A stretch of 64,000 nt of DNA, from assembly GCA_020852175.1 (NCBI GenBank), contig JADZBH010000038.1, positions 1-64,000 on the forward strand, read 5' to 3'. The position numbers and the translations under genes are program-made. This stretch comes from Bryobacterales bacterium. GTDB lineage: Bacteria; Acidobacteriota; Terriglobia; Bryobacterales; Bryobacteraceae. Below, piece after piece: positions 33,766-41,961 of the stretch; position 1 is the first letter of the stretch; each line of letters opens with the position of its first letter. The notes below the pieces were generated by a model that saw only the letters and a program-made list of their open reading frames with translations, made no database searches and had not been told where the DNA came from.

Positions 33766-34751
33766 CAGCCCATCCTGTTCGCGATGTCGGCGGCGATCTG
33801 GCCGCCGTGGAAGCGGCCGTTCTCGATAAAGATTTCGTTGGTATGCATGCCGGCCACCAGCACGCCGGCCAGGTAGATGCCCGGGCGCGCGCTTTCGAGC
33901 GTATCCGGGTTGGTGTAGGGTCGGCGCGTTTCCGGATCGAAGGTGATGCCATGGGCGGCCAGGAACTCGACATCGGGCGAGTAGCCGGTCATGGCGAAGA
34001 CGAAATCGTTCTTCAACCCGACGGGGCCTTCGGGAGTCTCCACCGTGATCGAGGCGGGCTCGATGCGGGTTACGCGGGAGCGGAACAAGGCTGTGATCTC
34101 GCCGTTCCTGATCCGGTTCTCGATGTCCGGCTTGATCCAGTACTTCACATGGGGATGGATGGCCTCGCCGCGATGGATGAGCGTGACGCGCGCGCCGGTG
34201 CGCCACAGTTCCAACGCGGCGATGGCGGCCGAGTTCTTCGCGCCGACAACGGCTACGTCATGGCCGTAGTAGGCGTGGGCCTCCTTGTAGTAGTGGATCA
34301 CCTTGGCGGAGTCTTCGCCCGGCACTCCCAACAGGTTCGGGCGGTCGTAGTAGCCGGTGGCGAGAATCACCTTGGACGCCGCGTAGGCGCGCGCGCCGTC
34401 CACGCGCGTACCGGTGTGCACGGTGAAGGCGCCGTCGGAGCCATCCACGCGCAGGACGCGTTCGTACTGGCGGATGTCGAGCGCGTAGTGTCCGGCCACG
34501 CGCCGGTAGTACTTCAACGCCTCGCCGCGCACCGGCTTATCGTTCAACGATGTCATGGGGATATCGCCGATTTCCAGCAGTTCGGGCGTGGTGAAGAACA
34601 CCATGTTGGCCGGGTAGTTGTAAAGCGAGTTCACCACGCAGCCCTTGTCGATGAGGATGGCGGGCACTCCGCGTTTCTTAAGTTCGATGCCGCAGGCGAG
34701 CCCTGTGGGGCCGGCGCCGGCAATGATGACCGGATGAGGCGGGCGGGACAT
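33762..34751 (-). CDS. YpdA family bacillithiol-disulfide reductase-like flavoprotein
   Basis: 329 residues, two Rossmann domains: FAD site IIAGAGPTGLACGIELKKRG and NAD(P) site VAVVGAKNSAAIAALELW. The YpdA-type single cysteine lies in IDKGCVVNSLYNYP, and FAMTGYSPDVEFL near the end is also typical. YpdA reduces bacillithiol disulfide in Firmicutes; in this group the thiol partner is inferred. TACCAT on the minus strand (34760-34765) is 8 nt upstream of the ATG. It diverges from selD with 41 bp between starts. Confidence 0.87.
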   Translation of the reverse strand: MSRPPHPVIIAGAGPTGLACGIELKKRGVPAILIDKGCVVNSLYNYPANMVFFTTPELLEIGDIPMTSLNDKPVRGEALKYYRRVAGHYALDIRQYERVLRVDGSDGAFTVHTGTRVDGARAYAASKVILATGYYDRPNLLGVPGEDSAKVIHYYKEAHAYYGHDVAVVGAKNSAAIAALELWRTGARVTLIHRGEAIHPHVKYWIKPDIENRIRNGEITALFRSRVTRIEPASITVETPEGPVGLKNDFVFAMTGYSPDVEFLAAHGITFDPETRRPYTNPDTLESARPGIYLAGVLVAGMHTNEIFIENGRFHGGQIAADIANRMGC

Positions 34752-34759
34752 GAATTTCG

Positions 34760-34765
34760 ATGGTA
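34760..34765 (-). promoter_or_regulatory. -10-like hexamer for the ypdA-like gene
   Basis: Minus-strand TACCAT, 8 nt before the ATG at 34751. Confidence 0.4.
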
Positions 34766-34779
34766 TCGCGCCCCGCCGC

Positions 34780-34785
34780 TACACT
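34780..34785 (+). promoter_or_regulatory. -10-like hexamer for selD
   Basis: TACACT ending 7 nt before the ATG at 34793. AGGG directly before the ATG is too close to act as a normal ribosome-binding site. Confidence 0.45.
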
Positions 34786-34792
34786 AGTAGGG

Positions 34793-35815
34793 ATGTCCGC
34801 GGAGAAGCTTACGGCACACGCCAAAGCGGCCGGTTGAGCAAGCAAGCTGAGTCCAAAGGTTTTGGACCAGGTGCTGGCTCTGCTGCCGCGCGTGGCCGGC
34901 GACAATCTGATCGTGGGGTTTGAAACCGCCGACGATGCCGGCGTGTTCAGGCTGACGCAGGAGTGCGCCCTGGTGCAGACGGTGGACTTTTTCACGCCGA
35001 TCGTGGACGACCCGGCGACCTTCGGGGCTATCGCGGCGGCCAATTCGCTAAGCGACGTGTGGGCCATGGGCGGGCGTCCGCTGACGGCGTTGTCGGTGGC
35101 CTGCTTTCCGCCGGGGGCCGATCCGGCGATGTTGGCGGCCATCATTCGCGGCGCCATGGAGAAGCTGGCCGAGGCGGGCTGCCTGCTTGTAGGAGGCCAT
35201 TCGGTGGCCGACAACGAACTGAAGTTCGGTTTCGCCGTGACGGGCATGGTGCATCCGGAGCGCGTGTGGCGCAACTCCGGCGCGCGGCCCGGCGATGTGC
35301 TGCTGCTGAGCAAGGGGCTGGGCACGGGCGTCATCGGCACGGCGCTGAAACGTGGAATCGCGGAGGAGACCTGGGTGGCGGGCGCCATCGCGAGCATGAC
35401 CGAACTCAACCTCCACGCCTGGCGGGCCATCGGCGAGGCGCAGGTGCATGGCTGCACCGACGTGACCGGTTTCGGATTGATGGGACATGGGCGCGAGATG
35501 GCGTTGGCGAGCCAGGCGACCCTGGAGGTCGAGGCCCGCGAGGTACCGCTGCTGGCAGGCGCGTTGGAGTGCGTGCGCCTGGGCGCGGCGCCGGGCGGAC
35601 TGAAGAACAATCGAGAATTTGCCGGGGGCGCCGTGGGCGGCGGCGAGGCGCTGGAGCCCGAATTGCTCGCGCTGCTGTTCGATCCGCAGACCTCGGGAGG
35701 GCTGCTGGTGTCGCTGCCGGAGTCCGAAGCCGAAACGGTGCAGAAGCGGCGGCCCTCGTTCCGGCGGATTGGCCGCGTGCGGGAACGCGGCGCGCATCCG
35801 ATTCAACTTCTATGA
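34793..35815 (+). CDS. selD: Selenide, water dikinase SelD, itself a selenoprotein (in-frame TGA)
   Basis: Makes selenophosphate from selenide and ATP for selenocysteine and selenouridine synthesis. From the ATG at 34793 the frame reads MSAEKLTAHAKAAG, then TGA (34835-34837, residue 15), then ASKLSPKVLDQVLALLPRV and the rest of SelD. In E. coli SelD the matching segment is AGCGCKISPKVL, so the TGA sits exactly at the catalytic Cys and the catalytic Lys follows at residue 18. Further marks: DDAGVF, TVDFFTPIVDDP, GGHSVADNELKFGF, VTGFGLMGHG and FDPQTSGGLL. A SECIS-like hairpin starts 10-14 nt after the TGA. Total 340 residues. A start at the TTG 34862 would lose the active site. The stop overlaps the pyrF start (ATGA). 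Confidence 0.92.
34847..34870 (+). promoter_or_regulatory. Bacterial SECIS-like hairpin in selD
   Basis: A perfect 7-bp stem (34851-34857 with 34861-34867) closes a GGT loop at 34858-34860. It extends by three more pairs (34847-34849 with 34868-34870) across one bulged A. The loop G is 20 nt beyond the TGA, which fits the known spacing and loop-G rule for bacterial SECIS elements read by SelB. Confidence 0.8.
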
Positions 35816-36492
35816 AAAACCCCATTATCGTGGCGCTCGATGTGCCCGGCGCCGCCGAGGCGCGCGCCATTGTGAAGGCGTGCGGCGAGAGCATCGGATT
35901 CTACAAGGTCGGCATGGAACTGTACGCCGCCGAGGGCATGCCGTTCGTGCGCGAACTGATCGCCCAGGGTAAGGATGTGTTCGTCGATCTCAAGTTCTAC
36001 GACATTCCAGAGACGGTGAAACGCGCCACTGCGCAGGTGGCCCAGGCAGGGGCGAAGCTGCTCACCGTGCATGCTTCGAAAGCGGTGATGCGTGCGGCGA
36101 TGGAGGGCAAGGCGGGAACGGAACTGCGCATTCTCGGGGTGACCGTGCTGACGAGCTTCGACGAAGGCGACCTGGCGGACCTGGGCTACACGCTGAAGCC
36201 GGCCGAACTGGTGCGCCACTTGGTGGCGCGAGGGGTTGAGGCGGGTGTGGACGGCTTTGTCTGCTCACCGCTGGAAGTGGCCGAGGTGCGGTCGATGGCC
36301 GGGCCTGGAGCCACGCTGGTGACGCCGGGCGTACGGCCCGCCGGGGGCGACACGGGCGACCAGAAGCGCGTGGCCACCCCAGCCGAGGCCATGGCCAACG
36401 GCGCGACCTACCTGGTGATCGGACGGCCCATTACGCGCGCGGCCGATCCGGCGGCGGCGGCGGGAAACCTGTTGCGCGAACTGGGAGTCTGA
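35812..36492 (+). CDS. pyrF: Orotidine 5'-phosphate decarboxylase
   Basis: 226 residues, the last step of UMP synthesis. The catalytic motif DVFVDLKFYDIPETV gives the Asp-Lys-Asp triad, and VTPGVRPAGGDTGDQKRV with TYLVIGRPITRA forms the phosphate-binding end. The ATG overlaps the selD stop by 4 bp, so pyrF is translated from the selD transcript. Length and order of motifs are normal for the bacterial group I enzyme. Confidence 0.95.
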   Translation: MKNPIIVALDVPGAAEARAIVKACGESIGFYKVGMELYAAEGMPFVRELIAQGKDVFVDLKFYDIPETVKRATAQVAQAGAKLLTVHASKAVMRAAMEGKAGTELRILGVTVLTSFDEGDLADLGYTLKPAELVRHLVARGVEAGVDGFVCSPLEVAEVRSMAGPGATLVTPGVRPAGGDTGDQKRVATPAEAMANGATYLVIGRPITRAADPAAAAGNLLRELGV

Positions 36493-36498
36493 TACAGT
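36490..36498 (+). promoter_or_regulatory. Possible extended -10 promoter for a small RNA
   Basis: TGATACAGT at the end of pyrF fits an extended -10 element (TG, one base, TACAGT). A TTGCGC lies 15 bp further upstream, which is short of the usual spacing. Confidence 0.35.
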
Positions 36499-36504
36499 AG
36501 CGGG

Positions 36505-36609
36505 TCCGGTGAACGGATTCGCCAGGGTGCGGCTCCGCCATGGACAGGTTTCGACGCCACAACAACGCTCCTTGGCGCGCGGGGCATCGCAAGGTGTCCC
36601 GCGTTTTTT
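36505..36609 (+). ncRNA. Candidate small RNA ending in an intrinsic terminator
   Basis: About 105 bases between pyrF and the convergent cytochrome-type gene, with a promoter-like element before and a terminator at the end. No ORF with a ribosome-binding site is present. It does not match SRP RNA, 6S RNA or tmRNA as far as I can recognise. It may equally be just the 3' untranslated end of the selD-pyrF message. Confidence 0.3.
36578..36609 (+). terminator. Intrinsic terminator after pyrF
   Basis: 9-bp stem with one wobble (36578-36586 with 36595-36603), 8-nt loop, then six T (36604-36609). Confidence 0.88.
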
Positions 36610-36621
36610 GTGGCGCGCCGC

Positions 36622-37281
36622 TTACCGGGGCCGCGTATAGAGTTTCACGGAGGCCTCGCCCGTGAGCATGAGTTCCGTGCCCGCGGGCAGTTTCAGCGGT
36701 TTGCGAAACCAGAACGGGTGCAGGAACTTCGCCGTCATCCCATAGAACCAGATGAGGGGAATGATCTCGCCCGAGGGAAGCCGGGCAAGGAGCTTCGTGT
36801 TGTCCGGCGGCGGCGACTGGGGCCGCAGGCCGTGGATGACGAGCGCGCGGCCGAGCTTCACACGGCTGGCGGCGATAGGGCCGGGACGTTCGGCCCCGGC
36901 GTGGGGAACGGGCGGCTTGGAGTACAGCGGCAGCAACGCCGGATCGCCTTCGGGAGCGCCGCCTTCCACCCAATCGGCGATCATGTGCAACTCTTCCTGC
37001 GTGAGCCCGCTTTCGTCCGCGAACTCGCCGAAACCCTGGACCGCACCCCACGGCGGCATGCGCCGGGCCAGCACCTCCTCCTTAATGGCGACGGCCCAGG
37101 GACGCGCCAGCGCATAGCCGGTGAGGGCGAACGGAGCCGGGCCTCCCTCGCGGTGGCATCCGGCGCAGTGTTTGTAAAAGATGCGGACAATCTCTTTGCT
37201 GAAGCTGAGCTTCGTGGTGATGGGATCGTGCGCGCGCGCGGCCATGGCGGCCAGAAGGGCGAGTGGCAGCAGGCGTTTCAT
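36622..37281 (-). CDS. Exported single-haem c-type protein
   Basis: 219 residues with a signal peptide (MKRLLPLALLAAMAARA). One haem motif CAGCH lies in YKHCAGCHREGGPAPFALTG, followed by ARRMPPWGAVQGFGEFAD, the arrangement seen at the start of bacterial proteins related to copper type II monooxygenases. The second half is beta-rich with no clear catalytic motif. Its start overlaps the stop of the larger upstream relative by 4 bp, so the pair is translationally coupled and probably forms one complex. Confidence 0.75.
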   Translation of the reverse strand: MKRLLPLALLAAMAARAHDPITTKLSFSKEIVRIFYKHCAGCHREGGPAPFALTGYALARPWAVAIKEEVLARRMPPWGAVQGFGEFADESGLTQEELHMIADWVEGGAPEGDPALLPLYSKPPVPHAGAERPGPIAASRVKLGRALVIHGLRPQSPPPDNTKLLARLPSGEIIPLIWFYGMTAKFLHPFWFRKPLKLPAGTELMLTGEASVKLYTRPR

Positions 37282-38540
37282 GGTCGCGTGACGGGCTGTC
37301 CGAAGAGCTCTTCGAGAGTGAGCTGAGCGGGGTAGCGGAGGTCGAAAAAGCCGGCCAACATCTCGTCCCAACTCTGTTCGCCCCAGCGTACCGTGGCCGA
37401 AGGGTCTGGATTATCGGGGTTGTTCGGCGAGTTGTCGTACCAGGCGCTGCATTCCAGGCGGGTGCCGGCGGGAAGCGCGAGTGGCGTGGCCAGACGGTAG
37501 GCAAGCTGCCAGTGAAAACGGTAAGGCTCGACGCGGAGCAGAACTTCGCTCGTGCCGTCCGGGTGGATGGCGCGATACTCGAAGGCCTTGCCGCGCAGGT
37601 GCATGTGCGGGAAGAAGCTGAGGATCTCGGCGTGCTCCGGAAGAAAGCCGCGGCCTTCGGCACGGTAGTTGGGCTCGCCGGGCGGAATGTTCAGGGCCAG
37701 ATTGCGCATGGACATGGTGACCACGCGGTGCGTGACGGGCGCGCGGGCGAAACGGAGACCGATGCGCGTGCGGTCGCGGCCGGCCACGCCCGTGGTGGTG
37801 TAGTGCAGTTGGAGGATGATGTCCCAGCCCTTGGGCAGCAGTTTGGCGGCGCCCTCGGGCCACCGGTCGGGCGTCATGCCCGGGGCATACACGGTAAGCA
37901 CTTCGGCTCGACCCTGGCCCGGACCGTTGCGATGAGCGGCGCCGGGGCGGCCGGGCTTCACGTGAGCGAGCCAGGCTGAGCCGGGCGGGCGGAGGTAGAC
38001 GACGGCGTGGTGGACGGCGGCGCGGTAGGAGGGGCGCACCTCGACGGCCTCCACCCAGCGGTCGCGGTCGAAACCGGTGGGAATGACAAAGTGCATGTAG
38101 TCGAGTGCGCCCTGGGCGGGAACGTTGAAATCGGTGAGCGTGTCGAAAGTGGCCTCGGGCGGCGGAATGTTCCATCCCTGGGTGAAAGTTACCGGCGGCG
38201 GCGCGTCGTCCGGGTTGCCGCGGGCAGCGCCGGTGTTGGTCCAGGCAAGCAGCGCTTCGCGCTCCGGCGGGGAAAGCGTGGGGTCGTTCGCGAAGGGGTG
38301 GGATGCCTTGGCGGCGAACCAGGGGGGCATGGTGCGTTTCAGGAGGGCCTCGCGGATGGCGCGGGCGCGGGGACGTGCATCGGCGTAGGTGAGCAAGGGG
38401 AAGGGGCCGATTTCGCCAGGGCGGTGGCAGCCCTGGCAGCGGCGTTGCAGGATGGGTTCAACGTCGCGGTGGAAGGTGGGCGGGGCGGCGGCCAGCGCGG
38501 CCGCCGCACACAGCAGAGTGAGACCGGAGCGGGCTACCAT
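37278..38540 (-). CDS. CxxCH protein with copper-monooxygenase-like domain
   Basis: 420 residues. Signal peptide, then one haem motif CQGCH in RRCQGCHRPGEIGPFPLLTY and KRTMPPWFAAKASHP. The rest resembles copper type II ascorbate-dependent monooxygenase C-terminal folds, with His-rich candidates for copper ligands in AVHHAVVYL, LQLHYTT and FFPHMHLRG. Substrate unknown. It overlaps the M2 peptidase gene by 7 bp upstream and the small haem protein by 4 bp downstream, so all three form one operon. The start was taken at the ATG inside the M2 3' end because it gives a signal peptide. Confidence 0.77.
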   Translation of the reverse strand: MVARSGLTLLCAAAALAAAPPTFHRDVEPILQRRCQGCHRPGEIGPFPLLTYADARPRARAIREALLKRTMPPWFAAKASHPFANDPTLSPPEREALLAWTNTGAARGNPDDAPPPVTFTQGWNIPPPEATFDTLTDFNVPAQGALDYMHFVIPTGFDRDRWVEAVEVRPSYRAAVHHAVVYLRPPGSAWLAHVKPGRPGAAHRNGPGQGRAEVLTVYAPGMTPDRWPEGAAKLLPKGWDIILQLHYTTTGVAGRDRTRIGLRFARAPVTHRVVTMSMRNLALNIPPGEPNYRAEGRGFLPEHAEILSFFPHMHLRGKAFEYRAIHPDGTSEVLLRVEPYRFHWQLAYRLATPLALPAGTRLECSAWYDNSPNNPDNPDPSATVRWGEQSWDEMLAGFFDLRYPAQLTLEELFGQPVTRP

Positions 38541-40342
38541 CCCGCGGGTTCGCCCTTGTTCTGTTCGTCGAGCCACTGTTTGAGCGGGGCGAAGTAGTCG
38601 AGAATGGCCGTGGCATCCAGCTTGTCCTCGCCGGTCATCGCCTTGAGGGCTTCGGGCCAGGGTTTGCTGGCGCCCATGGCGAGCATCTGTTCCAGCTTCC
38701 TGCCGGCCTCCTTGCTTTCGTAGATGGAGCAGCGATGGAGGGGCCCGGTGCAGCCGGCCGCCTTGGCCAGGGCGCGATGGAACTGGAACTGGAGTATGTG
38801 CGCCAGGAAGTAGCGCGTGTAGGGCACGTTGCCGGGAACGTGATACTTGGCGCCGGGGTCGAAGAACTCTTCGCCGCGGGCGGCGGCCGGGGCGACGCCC
38901 TGGTATTTCCGTTTCAGTTCCCACCAGGAGGCGTTGTAGTTCTCCGGCTTCACCTCGCCGGAGAAGACCTTCCAGCGCCATTGGTCCACCAGCAGGCCAA
39001 AGGGCAGGAAGGCGACCTTTTCCAGAGCGCGGTGGAGCAGAAGGCCGGTATCCGCGGAGGAGTCGGTGGGCTTGGCCAGGAAGCCGAGCTTGACGAGATA
39101 TTCGGGCGTGATGGACAGCGCGATGGTGTCCCCGATGGCTTCATGGAATCCGTCGTTGGCCGAGTCGCGGAACAGGAAAGGCTGCTGGTTATAAGCGCGC
39201 TGGTAGAAGTTGTGGCCGAGTTCGTGATGGATGACGGTAAAGTCCTCGGCGTTGATCTGAATGCACATCTTGATGCGCAGATCGTTGACGTTATCGACAT
39301 CCCAGGCCGAGGCGTGGCAGACTACTTCACGGTCACGCGGCTTGATGAACATGGAGCGCTCCCAGAATGTTTGAGGCAGCTTCTCGAAGCCGAGGGAGGT
39401 GAAGAAGCGCTCGCCCGCGCGGACCATCCCGGGAGCGTCGTACTTACGGGCCTTGAGGATCGCCGTGAGGTCGTAACCCAGGCCGGAACCGGACGGAGCC
39501 ATGAGCGGATAGACGTTGTCCCAGCTTTGCGACCAGAGGTTGCCCAGCAGGTGGGCCGGGATGGGGCCGCTGGCCGGCACGGCATCGCCGTATTTGGCGC
39601 GAAGCCGCTTGCGGGCGTAGGCGTGGAGGGAGTCGTAGAGGGGCTTCACCTGGCCCCAGAGCCGGTCCACTTCGCGGGCGAATTCGTCGGGCGGCATATC
39701 GTACTTGGACCGCCACATGGCGCCGGAGTCGGCGAAGCCCAGTTCGCGCGCACCCTGATTGGCGAGTTCGACGAAGCGGACGTAGTCCTTCTTCATGGGC
39801 GTGGCGTTGTTGTGCCAGCCGGTCCAGACGCGCAGCAGTTCCTTCGGGTCGCGGCTTTCCGCCATGATGCGGGAGATCTGCGATTCGGCGATGCACCGCT
39901 CGCTCGAGGGGGCGGCGCCTTCGGGGCAGATCTTGAACTTGCCGTAGGAGCCTTCCATGGCGGCGGCGATGCGTGTGGCCTCCTCGCGGAGTTTGGCGTC
40001 GGCCGGAGCGGCCAGAGACAGGGAGAGTTTCAGCAGCTTCATCTTGCGCGCCTGATCGGGCGGCAGAGAGACGCCGTCGTACTTGGCGGCCTCCTTGGCG
40101 AGTTCGACGGCAAGAGCGATCTGGCGTTCGTTGGCCTGCGCGGTGATGGCCTCGGTGTCCTGCGTGATGTAGGTGGAGGAGACCCATGCTGCGCGTCCGG
40201 CTTCGTTCACGGCGGAGAGCATGCGCGCTTCGGCGTCATCGAGGAACCTGGCGGCCGATGCCGCGTCGCGCCTTCCTTCCGAGCCGCCACAACCGGAGAG
40301 CAGCGTAGCGAGGATGGTGAGAATCAGAATGCAGGGTCGCAT
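38534..40342 (-). CDS. Peptidase M2 (ACE-like dipeptidyl carboxypeptidase) lipoprotein
   Basis: 602 residues. The lipobox in [20 protein letters not shown] marks a lipoprotein. The zinc site is [17 protein letters not shown], with the third ligand Glu in [11 protein letters not shown], as in angiotensin-converting-enzyme-like peptidases, which remove C-terminal dipeptides. Further M2 marks are [17 protein letters not shown] and [13 protein letters not shown]. The ATG at 40342 was chosen because CATAAT sits 6 nt upstream and the lipobox follows directly. It heads an operon with two CxxCH proteins. Confidence 0.88.
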   Translation of the reverse strand: MRPCILILTILATLLSGCGGSEGRRDAASAARFLDDAEARMLSAVNEAGRAAWVSSTYITQDTEAITAQANERQIALAVELAKEAAKYDGVSLPPDQARKMKLLKLSLSLAAPADAKLREEATRIAAAMEGSYGKFKICPEGAAPSSERCIAESQISRIMAESRDPKELLRVWTGWHNNATPMKKDYVRFVELANQGARELGFADSGAMWRSKYDMPPDEFAREVDRLWGQVKPLYDSLHAYARKRLRAKYGDAVPASGPIPAHLLGNLWSQSWDNVYPLMAPSGSGLGYDLTAILKARKYDAPGMVRAGERFFTSLGFEKLPQTFWERSMFIKPRDREVVCHASAWDVDNVNDLRIKMCIQINAEDFTVIHHELGHNFYQRAYNQQPFLFRDSANDGFHEAIGDTIALSITPEYLVKLGFLAKPTDSSADTGLLLHRALEKVAFLPFGLLVDQWRWKVFSGEVKPENYNASWWELKRKYQGVAPAAARGEEFFDPGAKYHVPGNVPYTRYFLAHILQFQFHRALAKAAGCTGPLHRCSIYESKEAGRKLEQMLAMGASKPWPEALKAMTGEDKLDATAILDYFAPLKQWLDEQNKGEPAGW

Positions 40343-40348
40343 GAGTTG

Positions 40349-40354
40349 ATTATG
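40349..40354 (-). promoter_or_regulatory. -10-like hexamer for the M2 peptidase gene
   Basis: Minus-strand CATAAT, 6 nt before the ATG at 40342. Confidence 0.45.
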
Positions 40355-40391
40355 CGCCAGGGGCGGGCGCGGGGGAGCGGCGAGGGGGGAG

Positions 40392-41954
40392 CTAAGTGAA
40401 AAGCGGAACTTGCTGTTCAATGCGCACTTCAGACTCGATCGCATCGAGCACGACGCGCGCGGGAATCCGGGCGAGTTCGTTGGGCTCCACTTTGTGGAGA
40501 CCTCCGCCGTACACGCGCCCCCCGGAGAGAACCTGCGCCGGCGTGATCCGCTGTAAAGCCTCGAAGACGCGCTGCTCAAGCTCGGGGCGCTTATTCAACG
40601 CGCTCCGCAACTGCCCTTTCGGGTAGAGCATGAGGTAGACGTTGTGCGCAGTCGCCTGGGAACGATTCCAGATGAACCGGAATGGATGCTTTCCATTTCG
40701 TGATCGGCCCATGTAAGTGCACAGGAACGGTGCGGGCGGCCGCTGTTCCTGCGAATACCACGGAGCGCGGCGGCTGGCGAGGTAAGACTCATGGACATTC
40801 TGCTCCTTGCCTCGCTGAAGGTATTCGTAAAAGCGCGGCCACGCCGCTTGAATTTTTTCTTCCGGTTCACTGCAATCGAGCAGGAATAGCCGCGGCGACA
40901 CCCGAGGCGGGCCGCCGGGCATCGCCGCGACGATGTCTTCCGTCAGGTACCGCGGGCCAGGAAGAATGGGCTTCACGAATGGGCGCGGAATCCGCCAAGT
41001 CTCGATGTCGGCCTCGGTCAGGATGAAGAATTCGTTGGCGCCCGTCGCAAGTCCCCGCTTGATCGAGAAGATGTCCCCAAGAGTGAGGTCGCCCGCGCCC
41101 TCCACTGCAGTACTGGCGGGGAATTGAGTCCACTTGCGGGAATTTCGCAACAGGGACAGGGGCACGGGCGCCTCGCTATTGGGGTGGGCAATCGAGCCGG
41201 CAAACGAGAAGCAGACGGCATGGCCGGCTGGCGGGGAGGACTTGCGGAAGATCACGACGGCGGATGACACCAACGCGTCCGCGAACTGCATATCAGTCGG
41301 GCAAAAACGGTGAATGCGGAGCAGAGTCACCCGCTCAGTCAGATAGCGCCGGATCGTCGCTCCGTAGTTTACGTCCATGAACTCGGACGGGATCAGCCAG
41401 ACGGCCAGGCCGCCGTCTTCCATCCAATCATGGCAAAGAAGGAGGAAATAGCAGTACAGCCCTGCCAGTCCGCTGATCTCAAGATGCAACGATTGAGCAA
41501 GGCTCGCTCTCAGGCGGTCCTTATCGGCGGCAGAAAGATGGTGATGACGGACGTACGGCGGATTCGTAAGGACGAGGTTGAACCGCTGCTCTGGCGGATG
41601 CTGGCATGTGAAGTCGCCTTTGATGACCGTCAGGCCGCGGGAGCGCCAGAGCGCTGTTGCAGTGTCCGCGAAGAGCGGATCAAGCTCGACGCCCGCCGCG
41701 GCCGCAATCTGCTGTGACGGAAGGGCCCGGCAAAGCGCCGAGTAGAATGAGCCGGTGCCGATCGCAGGGTCCAGGAATCGCACAGGGGAGTCACCAATCA
41801 AGCCCCTTGCGTGCCGAGCGATGCTCAGTGCGAGGTCCGGTGGAGTTGCAAACTGGCCCCACTTGTTCCGCTCGGCGGCCGTCTTCAGGCCGTCCAGACG
41901 GACCTGTTCTTCCAGGCGGCGGTCCTCGATCTTCTTGAGCGGTGCGGTCTCCAT
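40392..41954 (-). CDS. Type II DNA adenine methyltransferase (XamI-like)
   Basis: 520 residues, class I N6-adenine methyltransferase. S-adenosylmethionine motif I is FLDPAIGTGSF and catalytic motif IV is NPPY in LTNPPYVRHH. The start NKWGQFATPPDLALSIARHA is typical of stand-alone type II enzymes. The C-terminal half is the target-recognition region. It lies 7 bp after a XamI-type endonuclease gene on the same strand. The intact frame suggests the methyltransferase is still active even though its partner is interrupted. If the XamI likeness holds, the expected site is GTCGAC, to be tested. Confidence 0.85.
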   Translation of the reverse strand: METAPLKKIEDRRLEEQVRLDGLKTAAERNKWGQFATPPDLALSIARHARGLIGDSPVRFLDPAIGTGSFYSALCRALPSQQIAAAAGVELDPLFADTATALWRSRGLTVIKGDFTCQHPPEQRFNLVLTNPPYVRHHHLSAADKDRLRASLAQSLHLEISGLAGLYCYFLLLCHDWMEDGGLAVWLIPSEFMDVNYGATIRRYLTERVTLLRIHRFCPTDMQFADALVSSAVVIFRKSSPPAGHAVCFSFAGSIAHPNSEAPVPLSLLRNSRKWTQFPASTAVEGAGDLTLGDIFSIKRGLATGANEFFILTEADIETWRIPRPFVKPILPGPRYLTEDIVAAMPGGPPRVSPRLFLLDCSEPEEKIQAAWPRFYEYLQRGKEQNVHESYLASRRAPWYSQEQRPPAPFLCTYMGRSRNGKHPFRFIWNRSQATAHNVYLMLYPKGQLRSALNKRPELEQRVFEALQRITPAQVLSGGRVYGGGLHKVEPNELARIPARVVLDAIESEVRIEQQVPLFT

Positions 41955-41961
41955 ACGGCCG

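Noticed and set aside
34862..35815. selD starting at the TTG at 34862
   Set aside because: This would remove the catalytic residue and Lys and ignore the conserved upstream frame through the TGA.
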